DNA of 64,000 nt from Byssochlamys sp. IMV 00236 (lineage: Eukaryota; Ascomycota; Eurotiomycetes; Eurotiales; Thermoascaceae). The notes beneath the pieces are model-generated. The model was not told where the DNA came from. It saw nothing but the letters and a program-made list of their open reading frames with translations, and ran no database searches. Of the stretch, positions 1 through 11,025 are shown piece after piece. Made by a program: the position numbers and the translations under genes. The first letter of the stretch is position 1, and every line of letters begins with the position of its first letter. The stretch spans positions 54,733 to 118,732 of the forward strand of contig MSJH02000538.1 in NCBI GenBank assembly GCA_001931875.2. Reading direction: 5' to 3'.

Positions 1-1804
1 TCGTCTTCTAGACTATGCAGAATACGTGATAGATAACCTGCGATATATACCTTCTCCGCTGGGTTGAGATGGACAAATACAGGGCTCAGGTTCCTGAACG
101 TGGAAGTGACGAACGGTGCAATGGAAGTCATGTCGTTCATTCGGCAGCGCGACCCAAGCTTTTCCGAGTTTCGACTCTGTGTCCGCCTTTCGCTAGTTGG
201 GATATTATCATAATCGACTCAAGCCTACCCTGCTGATCATCGTAACTTGAATCTGATAGTATTTTAGTATGGTCTAGTGTTTCTAGCGCGGGTGCCAGGG
301 GTCACGAGCTTCCTAGCCGATCGGGATGGGACGGTACGTATGGATTCCCCAGAATCAGATGGGCTGTGGTGCCACAGATTCATTATTAGCCAAGTGCAGA
401 GTCTCGTCTCATAAATTTCGAATCATGAAAAGGACCCGTAATTATGGTACTATCACAAATAAACAAGATTCGCCACACGTGTAATACCTCGTTGGTCTGG
501 AGTAACACATGTTACGAGAACAGCTCGCTTAGTTATAGCAATGGCATCATGATGCTCCTATTATCGCATCGTTGCCGCCACCTAATTATCTCTTACTAAT
601 GATGAGATCAAGTCTTTTCCCCCTCGATACCAATTGACTATAACAGAAATGACCATGTGTCATTTGCCGCAGATTTTAGGGGACAATAACGGATATCCCC
701 GTGCTATATAACTCAGCCTGACAACTCCAAGGAACTGTAAACTGTCGGCGCACGAGATATGAAGTATGCTCTAATAAATAGGTACTGAATAGAATAATAT
801 ATAGTTCTTTGATTTTCTACCTTTCGCGTATACTTTCACGGGTGGATATCAATGGACACCGGGCTCCCTCTATATATACATGCTTTTAATGTCCCTGCGA
901 GTACTATTCTAGTTCGTAAACTCAAGTTATACGTCCATATGTTCATACCATCTAGGTTTCTGATATAAAAAGGAAGCTATATGGTTATGTGATACTTCTT
1001 TTGTGAATCACACTCTCTAATTGCTTTTGTAAATAAACAAGTACCAGATATAGTCTATGGTAGTTCTTGTTCTTAATGAGTAGAAATCATTGAAGTCTTA
1101 TGTATATTCCGCACAATCTATTTGTATTATCGTTTTAATATCGGTCGTTATATCTGGTATTGTGGTGAAGCTGTGTATATGTTAATAGGCGTACACATTG
1201 CTGCGTAATATCTTTATCCCGAAAAGTCTTAGTGTAGACTATAACGAATTTCTTTTTTTGAGACTGAAATGTCTTTTAAAACTAATAGACTTTATCCTGG
1301 CATAGCGTGCAGACAGAATAATTAGGGTCGACTGCTTATTGCAGAAAGTTCTATGATCACGCTACTATAGTAGACGTGCCTGCTGGAGGACTTCTACTTC
1401 CATATATAATGACTTTGAGAAATATAAATGGACAGAGCAAGGATCCAGATTCAATTCTTATCTTTCCCACATGAAACTTAACGTCAACGTGATCCAAGTG
1501 AGTTATGGTGGGTAGCGAATCCATGGTAATGGGACTGTACACGAGACTGATTCATCATGCAGCCAGCATGCAAGACGTAAAGAGGGTTGTTATCATAGTG
1601 GCAATGTCTTTTCCTTACATATGCCACGTGGACTTGTGCGAAGTAGTAAGATAAAGTCCTGTTACCGGACCTGAGAGCTATGTAATTATTACTATTACGG
1701 CATACATTGAAGGCGATAGGGTCATAGCTCCCATGCAATGGTCATAGTCATGAGACTATTCTCACAGATTATGCAGAGAGCCAAGGCGACTCTACCAATC
1801 CTGA
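1..1804. other. AT-rich intergenic region, no gene seen
   Basis: Both strands are broken by frequent stops and no open frame here looks like protein. The part up to about 1.35 kb is visibly richer in A and T than the genes to its right. The right end holds the 3' flank of the minus-strand carboxylesterase. I see no terminal repeats or transposase motif. It may be old decayed repeat DNA, but nothing readable supports a family. Confidence 0.5.
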
Positions 1805-3648
1805 TCATCTCCAGTATGCTTTGGCGATCGAATTGATATAGTCGATCCCCTCCCTACGCCACGTGTCCGGCTCCATGTGACTGGTAACGTTGGCATCGAA
1901 AAGGAAGTCAGCAGGCTTATCTTGTGAATAGGAAGTCCACTTGTTGGTGAAATTGCGCACTCCACTGTTAGGATCGAGATCGTGGATGAACGAAGCCCAC
2001 ATGCTGGTCATGAGCTTGCTGAGCTCTGCATACGAAGGGGGAGTGCCTGCAAACGGTTTGCCATAGTGATATCCCGTCCCGTTAATGTTATTGAATACGA
2101 AAGAAACTTCCTCGAAGTGGGTGGCGCCGACCAGATACGGGACATCTGCGGAGTGGACGTTGAATCGATAGCAGTAGGCTGGTATCGATGCACCCGCCCA
2201 AGTCTCGCATTGTTTACGGCGATTTGCGTGCATTTCAGCATCGCCTGCATAAGCACTTGTTCGACGCCACTCGTAGCCTTTGGAAGGAACTCGCTGGTCA
2301 CCTAGGAAGGCGGGAATGCCTTGTGATGGGTCGTCTGGGTACAGCTCGAGAATGCGTTTCGCAACCGAACCAGGGAGCTTTATTCCAGCTGAACCATCTA
2401 TATCCCAGATTAATTAGTCGATTTTGACAAAATAACATCACAATGAAATGAATTCCCACCGACCTGTCAGATATTCGTAAAATTGCTGCGTGGTGTTGAT
2501 GCCCGTTGGCCCAAAAGCAGTTCCTTCATCTGTGTTTGTCCCTGAAATAATGGGAACCTTGACAAATTCGTCATTCGCAAGCTGCACACTGCCCCATTTC
2601 CTTATAAAATCTCCATCTACGACGGGCCAAAAGCTGTATTGGGGGTTACCATCGGTGCCGTTGAGAACCGAGTTGAGGGTTTCAAACGGAGTTTCACGCA
2701 AGCATTGTAAGGTATCTGTCGCGTTGGAGCAGCCGACCCGGGCGAGGATAGAATCATAGGAAGCTTGGTAGCCAGTGGAATTCATAGGGTTCGCGGCAAT
2801 GGACCCTCCGGATTCCATGATGGCTGCACGAAACAGTCCGTCGTCTCTTCCACCATAGGCTGTGAGATGGGCTCCCACCGATATAGCACCCGCAGATTCG
2901 CCCCAGATTGTGACCTTTTTGGGATCACCACCAAAAGCATGGATGTTTTCCTGGACCCATTGCAAGGCCAGCCTTTGGTCCCGGAGTCCAAGGTTGGTAT
3001 TTCCTGTCCCTTGGACTTCGCTTGAACTAATGAACCCCCATGCTGATACTCGGTAATTGAAGGAAACAGCAATAAATGGCTTTCCTATATTTTGGTAAGT
3101 ATATTTCTCTTTGTTATATCCTGTTGAATGAGCGTACCGATTTCATATGCGTTGTTCAGTATATAGGACATGTTATACCGCTGATCGGATCCAGATCCTT
3201 CATAAAAGCCACCTCCATGGATCCAAACTCCCACAGGAAGATTCGAAAGCTCATTTGCAGATGAGCTACGAACGACATTTATCGTGAGGCAGGCCTCAGA
3301 CATAGGATACCAGATGGAGTCTGTCTGTTTGACCTTCTGTTAGTGAAAGTTTTATCCCACCGGAAAAATATAACATACTCCATACCCCACGCAGATATCT
3401 GAATATTCCTTCGCATCGCGTTCACCTTCCCAGCTCTCGTTCAGAGGCTGGGGTACAGCAAACCGCAGATCACCCACAGGCTGCTGAGCATATGGCATGC
3501 CCAGGAAGAAATCCTGATTGTATTCTTCGTTCCAGACCCCGACATATGTCCCATTGATAACATGCGCTATTGGTTTAGAACGTGCCAGCGGAGTAGCGGC
3601 CGCCAACACCGCTGTGAGAAGGCCGAGAGAAGCGAGTATGGTCTTCAT
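1805..3648 (-). CDS. Secreted type-B carboxylesterase/lipase
   Basis: Exons on the minus strand are 3648-3379, 3324-3138, 3084-2464 and 2397-1805, closing as 556 codons. The start ([11 protein letters not shown]) gives a classic signal peptide of about 20 residues, so the enzyme is probably secreted. It has the alpha/beta-hydrolase order of type-B carboxylesterases: the oxyanion-hole stretch IHGGGF in exon 2, the nucleophile elbow GESAG (Ser near residue 216), an acidic residue in TNTDEGTAF (Glu near 339) and the His in GATHFEE (near 453). All three triad residues are present and the length fits the family. It should hydrolyse carboxylic esters; the substrate (lipid, plant ester or other) cannot be read from sequence. 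It stands alone between AT-rich flanks. Introns are 54, 53 and 66 nt with good consensus. Confidence 0.9.
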
Positions 3649-5728
3649 GATGTCACCTCGTAAAAGCGCCCAGTTCCTACCGGCTGTATCGCAGCCATGT
3701 CCGCAGGTATCGATCTTAATATATGTGTGTGGCGGGGGCATATAGGAACCGGCAACCACAAGGTACAAGGTCTTTATGCGGAGATTGTTCCTCAAAAGGC
3801 TGATTTACCGCTGCACGGAGCAAAGGCGCGCAAGACCATGGATTTGAGGGGTTCCTCACTAATCATTTTAGGAGATATCGGGAGGGGCTTTATCCGGAGC
3901 AGGTTTAATAATAAAATAAACGGGATATAGACCTGACATGTGGAGAAAAGGAGTCAATGTGGGTGGGGTTCAGTCTATCAGTCGGAGATCGCGGCTATCT
4001 CGTGATGTTTCTATTCCCAAGTTATGTAGAGCTGAACGTCTGATGTCTGAGTACGACTCGAACTCGGAGAAGGAAATCAATTGATCAAATTGAGCTCTGC
4101 GTGAAATACATAAGTAGCGGGTAATATTGATCTGGCGATCAGGCTGATTCTTATTTTTATCCCCCACGGGTTTCTCCGGAGATTATCCGTGAAAGTGCCG
4201 ATCTGTTTTTGAGACCATGAGATCAACCCTAACGAAATCAGTACCAGCATGGGATTTGACTCTTCTGGGAAAATAATAATGTTATTATTCTCATTTTTAA
4301 CCCCGCACTGTACGGACGAGTGCGTTATGTGTCTTGGGTCAGGATATACTTCCAATCTATTTTTCAAAGGTCGTCCTCTTAACAGAGAGACAGGTCCATA
4401 ATAAAAGGTATTAAGGCGGGCATGGATACCTTGAAGATGGACTAACAATAAGCGGTATCTCAAAAGGTTGATGAGATGGGTCCGAGAGTTAAACTAAAAG
4501 TGGTTCCCTCCAAATGTTTGAGAGAACTGCACCGTGTTCGACGATGTACATATGGGTGCAGCGATAAGTAAATTGATCTCTAGAGAGAGCAGAAGCCTAT
4601 GAAACGAAGGAATATTATATACATAACACCCTACACTCTGTATTGTCGAATGCAGACTGGTCGAAGCGAGTCTCGAAAGGTCGTTTATTTTTTGAAAAGT
4701 ATATAGAACATATCCACAACATTGTTGATGAATAAGTTTGGCCCTAAAGACAGGTTTATATGGAGATAAGCGACTTATTCTCCATTATAATATTCCTGGA
4801 CAGCACCTAACAAGTTACAGGTGGCATATATATGCCCTTTGAACAATACGAGATTACTGCTTAATCACAAGCCTCTAGTTATAACAAACATCTCATCTAT
4901 CATCCATAGGCCTCGACGAGATTCCACTAGATCTCAAACAGTGTTCCACAACACAACAGCCACTACCACATGACAGGGCTAAGAACAACCATGTAACCCT
5001 CATTTCCCAGCTAATCATACGTGTCACTTCTTATAAAAAAGATGAAGAAAAATAGACCGAGAGCCCCCATTAATCCAAAAGGCTATTGGTTGATTTTCGT
5101 GCTGCAATATACGAATTTACAACCACTCAGAGTCTACGACTAAAAAGACAATCAGCTGAACGAGACAAGCTCGGCCCCAGAATCGTAGGGTTGTACAATG
5201 TACGACGACACTTAGCATTATCTACTCTCGTCTCGAGTCTCGGCCCCCGGCAGCTTTTGTGATTGGATAGATGGGAAATATTCGAGATTACGATCGTGAC
5301 GAATAGGACTCGAGCGGAAACGTTATACGTCGCCTTATATTATTGTCGTGTCGTTCGTATTAGCCAAATAGAGAGTCTGATGCTGCTAAATGAGAGGAAT
5401 TCGTGGGAGTATTTGTCATAATGGCCATGCAGCTTGTCTTAGTCGTATACTATACTCACGTGGATCCGAACTTTGCAGGAAGATGTGTTTTACGAGCTTG
5501 TGACATGTACAGTAATATGTTACCGTGGGCAATTGGAGATCTGATTTATTGCTGAGATTATATGACCTGTATTTCCTATTTCTTCTGATGCTTTACAAAG
5601 TGCTGGTAGCGAATGTTACAGTGATTCTAGACGTCTAAAATATCATCTCCTGACCAATACGTTGCATTGCATTCTTGAATTCGATCCTTCCCACAGCGCC
5701 AAAAAGTTGAAGACATAGATATATAGAA
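3649..5728. other. Intergenic region, AT-rich, no gene supported
   Basis: This holds the promoter of the carboxylesterase on its left and that of the NTF2-like gene on its right. Open frames of up to 128 codons (for example minus 4463-4077) have no recognisable motif, no supporting splice pattern and an unremarkable composition. The stretch 4.5-5.6 kb is rich in A and T and full of stops in all frames. Nothing else is seen. Confidence 0.5.
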
Positions 5729-6268
5729 ATGTCTACAGCAAAAGAACCCCTTGACAAGACTACGGCCAGCGATAATAAACAGCCACCATCTAAGGCCGAA
5801 GAGCAAGACACGAACGCAACTTCCGACAACACAGCAGCGTCAAAGTCAGCAAATGAATCAACAGATATCACAGTCTCCACTCTCATATCCATCACAAACT
5901 CCTTCCTCTCCGCTCTCAGTAACAAATCCAGACCCGAGTTCGAAAAGCACTGCCTCAAAGCGGCTGGGATGGCGCTGTGCGCACCTCAACCGGCTCCTGT
6001 CCGCTTCTGCAGTATTGATACCTTCATTGATCGCGTTACAGCCATGCGTGATGAGATCCACGAAAGAGGATGGGGCCACGAAGTCAAGCTGTACGAGGAG
6101 GGGAATATGGCAACGGTGTGGGTGCCGTTTCGGGCGAAAATCAACGGCGTCGTCGACCATGTGGGGGTGAATCTGTTCATTTTGCACAAGTTGAACGGGG
6201 TATGGAAGATTACGGGAGTGGCTGATTCTTCGAGGAAGCCGACAGATGAGGAGAGACAGATGGAGTGA
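5729..6268 (+). CDS. NTF2-like / SnoaL-fold small protein
   Basis: An intronless 179-residue frame starting at the first ATG. Residues 1-45 are low-complexity and rich in S, T, A, E and K, probably disordered. From about residue 48 the pattern is that of the cystatin-like NTF2/SnoaL fold: a helix (TLISITNSFLSALSN), a second helix around FIDRVTAMRDEI, then beta-rich segments ATVWVPFRAKING and HVGVNLFILHKLNGVWKITG, where the closing W-K-I-T-G strand is typical of the fold. Members of this fold act as small enzymes, binding domains or have no known role, so function is not assigned. There is no signal peptide or membrane segment, so it is probably cytosolic. Confidence 0.8.
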   Translation: MSTAKEPLDKTTASDNKQPPSKAEEQDTNATSDNTAASKSANESTDITVSTLISITNSFLSALSNKSRPEFEKHCLKAAGMALCAPQPAPVRFCSIDTFIDRVTAMRDEIHERGWGHEVKLYEEGNMATVWVPFRAKINGVVDHVGVNLFILHKLNGVWKITGVADSSRKPTDEERQME

Positions 6269-6502
6269 GAGATTGTTGCGATGGTTAAGTGGTTGTTGGA
6301 TACGAGCATGTGTTAGACCAGGAAACTATTCCATGGATAGTAGAAAGCCTAGTTGGTATCCATATCGTTCGATCTATCTTGCTATCAATATGTGTGAATG
6401 CGCTAGTATCATAAAAGTGACATATCCAAGCAGTTGCCAATCGCCTTCTATAGTATGGTTTTAACTGAAAAATGAAGGCATGTGTCGTGAGATGTGTCCA
6501 AG

Positions 6503-8860
6503 TCACGGTTTTCGACCGCTCAGCATCTCCCACCCAACAGTTCCATTTTCGCCTTCTTTATACGTCATTTCCTTAACCGCTTCGACAAGATCGTAACAGA
6601 TCTTCTCGGAGACTGCGCTGTCATGTTTGTATTCAGGATGCGTCGCAACGAACTCCCGAATCCAGCGAGCACCAGTCCAAAGAGTACCGTCGGCGCGCTT
6701 TCGGATAAAGTCAAGGTATCGTGCTAGGGCGCACCGCGTCTCGACATCCACATTGACGCTGTTCAGGTACGACTCAACCAGAGGAATAAGACCCGGGAAT
6801 GTGCCATCTTCCGACCCGTTGATGATGTCGGAGATGGTCATGAGCTCGTACTCAGATTCAACAGGACCGAGAGGTGGAGATGGGGGTGGCGTACTGACGG
6901 CAGAGCCCCCAGCCGGGGTAGCAGCAGAGCTACCATTGCTGTTATACCTTGGTACACGGTGATGGAATGGATCCTTGCGGAAATAGAACTTCCGGTCAAG
7001 CACAGCGTTACGTGCGTGGGCGGTCTCCATATTCTCTGTTGTACGCTGAATAGGAATATAGAAATTAAGGTCGAAGCTGAGAATGACGCGAGTAATGAGA
7101 ACTATGAAGATACTGAAGGCAGCATTTTCGAAGTCCGTTATTTGGATCTCCATCGATCGGAACTCGACTCGCCAGCCAATGTCCTTATCGGGTGGCGGGG
7201 GCTTAAATCGCATATGCTGCCAATTTGTCGACTGGAGATTCTCGAAGTGATCAGTGGAATTTAAATCGAGCTCCTTCATGTCTTCTGAAAATACCACCAG
7301 AGGGTCGCGGATAAAGAGGTGTGCGAAATGTGTTGCCAAGAGGTCGTCCATGCCACCATCGATCAGACGCTTCTTGAGATCTTCATCCACGACGAGATCC
7401 GGGTCAAGATATTCTTTTCGGAGCCTTGGGTCTTGGGAGATATACGTAGAGTTCGAGGCATATCGCGACTTGGGTATCCGCCACCTGTCGTTCTTCAGGG
7501 GCTAACGATACAGATTAGTCTCTCGCCTCATATACGGGACGACATTACTTACGAGTTCTCCAAGCTCCTCTCGCGTTCTGCAATCGACAGATGCGCCGAT
7601 CTGATTCCATCGAACATCCGTGTCCACAAGGAATCCCTTATAGATAGGCGTTGCTGCTGTCAATGCCAGCATGATGGGCCCCAGCGGGCTCAGTTGATCG
7701 TACAACTTTCTGCCTTCTGTGATATTCTTTGCTTGGAAAGTGATCTGTAGACAGCAGCTTCCCATTCCGAAAGCCATAGCGTCCATATAGACATGATTTT
7801 CTTTGGCCGCGCCGTTGCGCACATCATCGTCTTCTGGCCATTTATGGAGATCATAATCGACAGTTGGGTCGTGAAAAGGCCAGGGTGTATTCTCATCTCT
7901 GAAGACCGGAACATTGATTTCCACTTTGCGCCCTCGTCGTGACCTGATATTTGCTGCTAGCGTTGGAAAACGAATGTGCGGATTGGCGATCTCATCAGGC
8001 ACGAACTGAGAACGCAGAGCTGGTCCTGACGGGGGATAATATGGCACGATGTAGTCATCCTTCGTACCAAGTCTCGGGAAAGTAGTGAGAGTAATCGGGA
8101 ATTCACTCGGATCCATGTGTGCTTTGGCGATATCTCGTCTGGGATAGCTGTCAGATGGTACGACGAAAACCAGCATTGCGTGAATCATACCTCCAACGCA
8201 TATTGGATTCCACTTTCAGCAAGTCCTTGAAATCGATGCCCCACGGTCTTCCCGGCGTAGCCTCCAGCATGAATCGTCCGAACTCGGGGTGAAAATGAGG
8301 TAGCGCATCGCTATCGCTAAGAGAGAATCAGAGCTGCCCAGCACCGATATAGTGGACATGGTGGATTTACTGTGATATCTTCAATCCTGGTACGCTGCCA
8401 CCTGCCTTCCATTCCGCCTCATCTTCGGCCAATGATTTCAAAATCTCCGCCTGGGCCAGGGAAAGCCGGACTTTCTGAGCCTTATCATCGACCGCTACGA
8501 CGAGGTATTCGACCTAATATAAGCAAGATGGTCAGATAATTGGCGTGACCATTATTTAGGAGCCAAACGTACCTCATCTCCCCACAGGAGTGCATCCCGT
8601 TCCTTCCCCTTTGCTCTATTCCATGTTGCCAGAAGTTGCTATTGCGCGGGTTTAGCAACAATCATTGACAGACATTTCCCCAAGATAATGATAACCCTGG
8701 GGCATATCGGAAATGAACACCAACCTCAATTCCCCATCTCCGCACTTGATCCGCTTTTTGCTTAGCCTCTGGCCAGTCCAGCGCAGTTCCGAGGGCTCTG
8801 AAATGATCAACTGTCAGCACTGTGCTAGATGCGGGGTGAATTCTCATACAGCAGACCCAT
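6503..8860 (-). CDS. gcs1: Glutamate-cysteine ligase (gamma-glutamylcysteine synthetase)
   Basis: Seven exons: 8860-8850, 8797-8725, 8638-8573, 8513-8371, 8316-8191, 8138-7553 and 7501-6503, giving 667 residues, normal for eukaryotic GCS. The enzyme joins L-glutamate and cysteine with ATP, the first and rate-limiting step of glutathione synthesis in the cytosol. Family signatures are clear: the N-terminus MGLLALGTALDWPEA, then LLWGDEVEYLVV, FHPEFGRFMLEATPGRPWG, MGSCCLQITFQ, and GWRVEFRSMEIQITDFENAA near residue 400. A Pro/Ser/Gly-rich insert lies near residue 500. The first coding exon is only 11 nt (ATGGGTCTGCT), so automatic predictors may misplace the start. A 235-bp gap separates its stop from the stop of the convergent NTF2-like gene. 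Confidence 0.95.
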
Positions 8861-10122
8861 TGCGTCCGAGGCACCTCACGCGCAAAGAGTGAGCAGTCTC
8901 TGGATCAGACTCTTTTCGTCCCCGACTGACAGAGCGAATGCTCTATGTTAGATACCCTTTTTTTTATATTTTCCGGAGTAGCGCCGTCAAAGTGCAAAGT
9001 TGATAGTTAATTAACCGCGATTCGCGCTTTGGTAATCAACGGCGAGTGACGGCTGGAATACGTCAAAAAGATCCTAGTCACGATTCAGGCGCGCAGGATG
9101 ACAGGTCTTCAACCGCAGTGAAGAGATAAAATCTGACATTCGTCCCTCTCTTTATGTCTCCTTCTTTCTGACCCCTCAAGGCTCGGGATTAGCTGCCTAT
9201 TGGCGCAGTGCTGTCCAGACCGACCGTGAAGTCTTCCTATGTGGGGGTTTGGCTTCGGAGGTCTACAGGCTTTTCCCGATGCTGCGGGGCACGAGAGCAT
9301 TCGAAGCGTCGAGCGCAACAATGTTTGGATAGGCAGAGCACAAAGAAGACGCAGCCACTATCTAGTATTAATAATTACTGAATGGCGAGCTCGAAATCAC
9401 ATGTCTTGACGAGGCGCTCTTCATTGGGATAACCTTCAAGAGCAGAGGCCTCTTGCACTGCGAGTAATCTCCAACATCTATTTACTCGGATCATCAAAAA
9501 AGCCACAGAAATCTATGATTACTGATCGTTATTATGATGCCGCTGGAATGGAATTTACTAGATCACTTCCGGCTACCGTACCGGAAAGGACTTCGCTAAG
9601 AAGAAAAAGCAATTAGCGGCGAAGACACGATAGTTTCTTCTACAGAATAATAATAATAATCTCATGATTGCGGAAATAGTTAAGAGATCGGTAGCTGCTT
9701 ACAAATTCAGTTCTCGGCTAGTTAGTTAACTAACTAACTAGCTATTAACAGCCTTTTGCATCGGGCAGCGAATCCACTTCGAGCTATTCCGTTCAGCCAA
9801 TGTTATGCAGTGCAATAGAAAGCTGCTTGGGTGCAACCCTTAACAAAGCAAAGCTCCATGTGAAGTGATAAGAGGGCACTGGGTGATTGTGAACGCCAAT
9901 TAAGCGCTGATACTGGCGCGCCTTGTAATACTTATTGAGAAAAAAAGAAAAAAGAAACAGGGCTCGGGACAGACACGCAACGGTACACTGCAAGCTTCGT
10001 TTCGAAAGAATCCCAACGCCAGACTCGGTCCGTAGTGGCCGGTCTTACAGTTTATGTACATCTTCTGTCTTTGCTTCTTGCGTAATGCGTCTCTTTGTGG
10101 TGATCATCCCCCGGTTGCACAT
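8861..10122. other. Intergenic region with GCS promoter and NDUFB7 3' flank
   Basis: Left part is the promoter and leader of glutamate-cysteine ligase; right part is the 3' flank of the NDUFB7 gene on the same strand. A short run of TTAG/TAAC repeats lies near 9719-9745 (stacked TTAGTTAAC and ACTAACTAG units). No open frame here has a recognisable motif. Confidence 0.6.
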
Positions 10123-10578
10123 CTAGTTGCTCCGGGCACCGTCCTTCGCAGCGCGCAGCTCGTCCATCTTGGCCACACGCTTCTTGAACTCCTCATACTG
10201 GCACTTCTCGTAGGTGTGACGCTCGGTCTGTGATAATAGTATTGTACGTCAGTGTTCGGTCCTGGGATCTAATATCACGTCCCACTCGTAAACGAAAGTG
10301 GATAGTTTCGGGGTCTCCTACCTCGCACTTCCAGGGCAAGTAGTACTCATCTTGACGGCATCGGTTCAATGGGATCAAAAGGTGTGCGCATGAATCCCGG
10401 TAGGCAAGAGGAAGACGAGCATCCGACATCTCCTGGCGGGTGGCTAATGCAGGACTGTCAACGACCACTCCGGATATATGTACGACTAGCCTCTCTTTCC
10501 GAGACTCAATGGGGCGAAAAACCTACCGGTGCCATCCCCAAGGCCGATGGTACTCTTGACCGACTCGACGAGCGTCAT
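10123..10578 (-). CDS. NADH:ubiquinone oxidoreductase subunit NDUFB7 (B18-type)
   Basis: Exons 10578-10527, 10467-10322 and 10227-10123 give 100 residues. The core ARLPLAYRDSCAHLLIPLNRC followed by YYLPWKCETERHTYEKCQYEE is the NDUFB7/B18 signature of the membrane arm of mitochondrial complex I. Two CX9C pairs are intact (C-AHLLIPLNR-C and C-ETERHTYEK-C), the twin CX9C fold oxidised in the intermembrane space. Exons 2 and 3 are certain. The 5' end is less so: the first exon (MTLVESVKSTIGLGDGT) joins in phase through donor GTAGGT to an acceptor at 10468-10470, but another in-frame acceptor lies 18 nt earlier in the intron, and an in-frame ATG at 10683 would add 35 residues. The gene diverges from the APSES factor with 447 bp between start codons. 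Confidence 0.85.
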
Positions 10579-11025
10579 CTTGGATTGCAATGTGGTGGAG
10601 TTGAAGGATATGTCGGTGCTGGACGTCAGAGTCGATGTTGCGGGCATCAAAGGCAGGTTGCGCGCAGCCCGCGGCGGAGTCATGTGATGTCACATGACCG
10701 ATGCTGGCCTTGTGGACGGATCGGGACTAGCGCGGGTTTTCCACTTTACGCGACTTCTTCTGCCAGGCGCGTCTCGCTCTCTGGAGATGCAACGACCGCG
10801 TCGTCGAGATGTCACTGACCCGATCGAGGAGCCACCGTGGCTGAGGATATTGCTGCATTTTCAGACCTGTCTGCCTTAATGTCTATACTATTCAATACTG
10901 CCTTTCATAACTGGGATCTGTACGGGACAAGACGAACTCCCGCCCTGTCCTCGACTCTGCGTCGCATTTCTGGCTGCTCGGAAACCTACCTGGAATAAGG
11001 CGGCTTACGAGAGGACGCACGCACC
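10579..11025. promoter_or_regulatory. Bidirectional promoter of NDUFB7 and the APSES gene
   Basis: These 447 bp separate the start codons of two divergent genes, so they must hold both promoters and leaders. The left half is GC-rich and contains the palindrome listed separately at 10680-10697. No clear TATA box is visible on either side. Confidence 0.6.
10680..10697. promoter_or_regulatory. 18-bp inverted repeat with paired CDEI/E-box-like sites
   Basis: TCATGTGA-TG-TCACATGA is a perfect 8-bp inverted repeat with a 2-bp spacer. Each arm read outward contains RTCACRTG (GTCACATG and ATCACATG), the CDEI consensus bound by bHLH proteins such as yeast Cbf1. It lies 102 bp upstream of the NDUFB7 start used here and 329 bp upstream of the APSES start. 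Binding is inferred; the palindrome itself is directly seen. Confidence 0.5.

Noticed and set aside
4077..4463. 128-codon minus-strand frame
   Set aside because: No motif, no plausible neighbours or splice partners, and located in AT-rich intergenic DNA.
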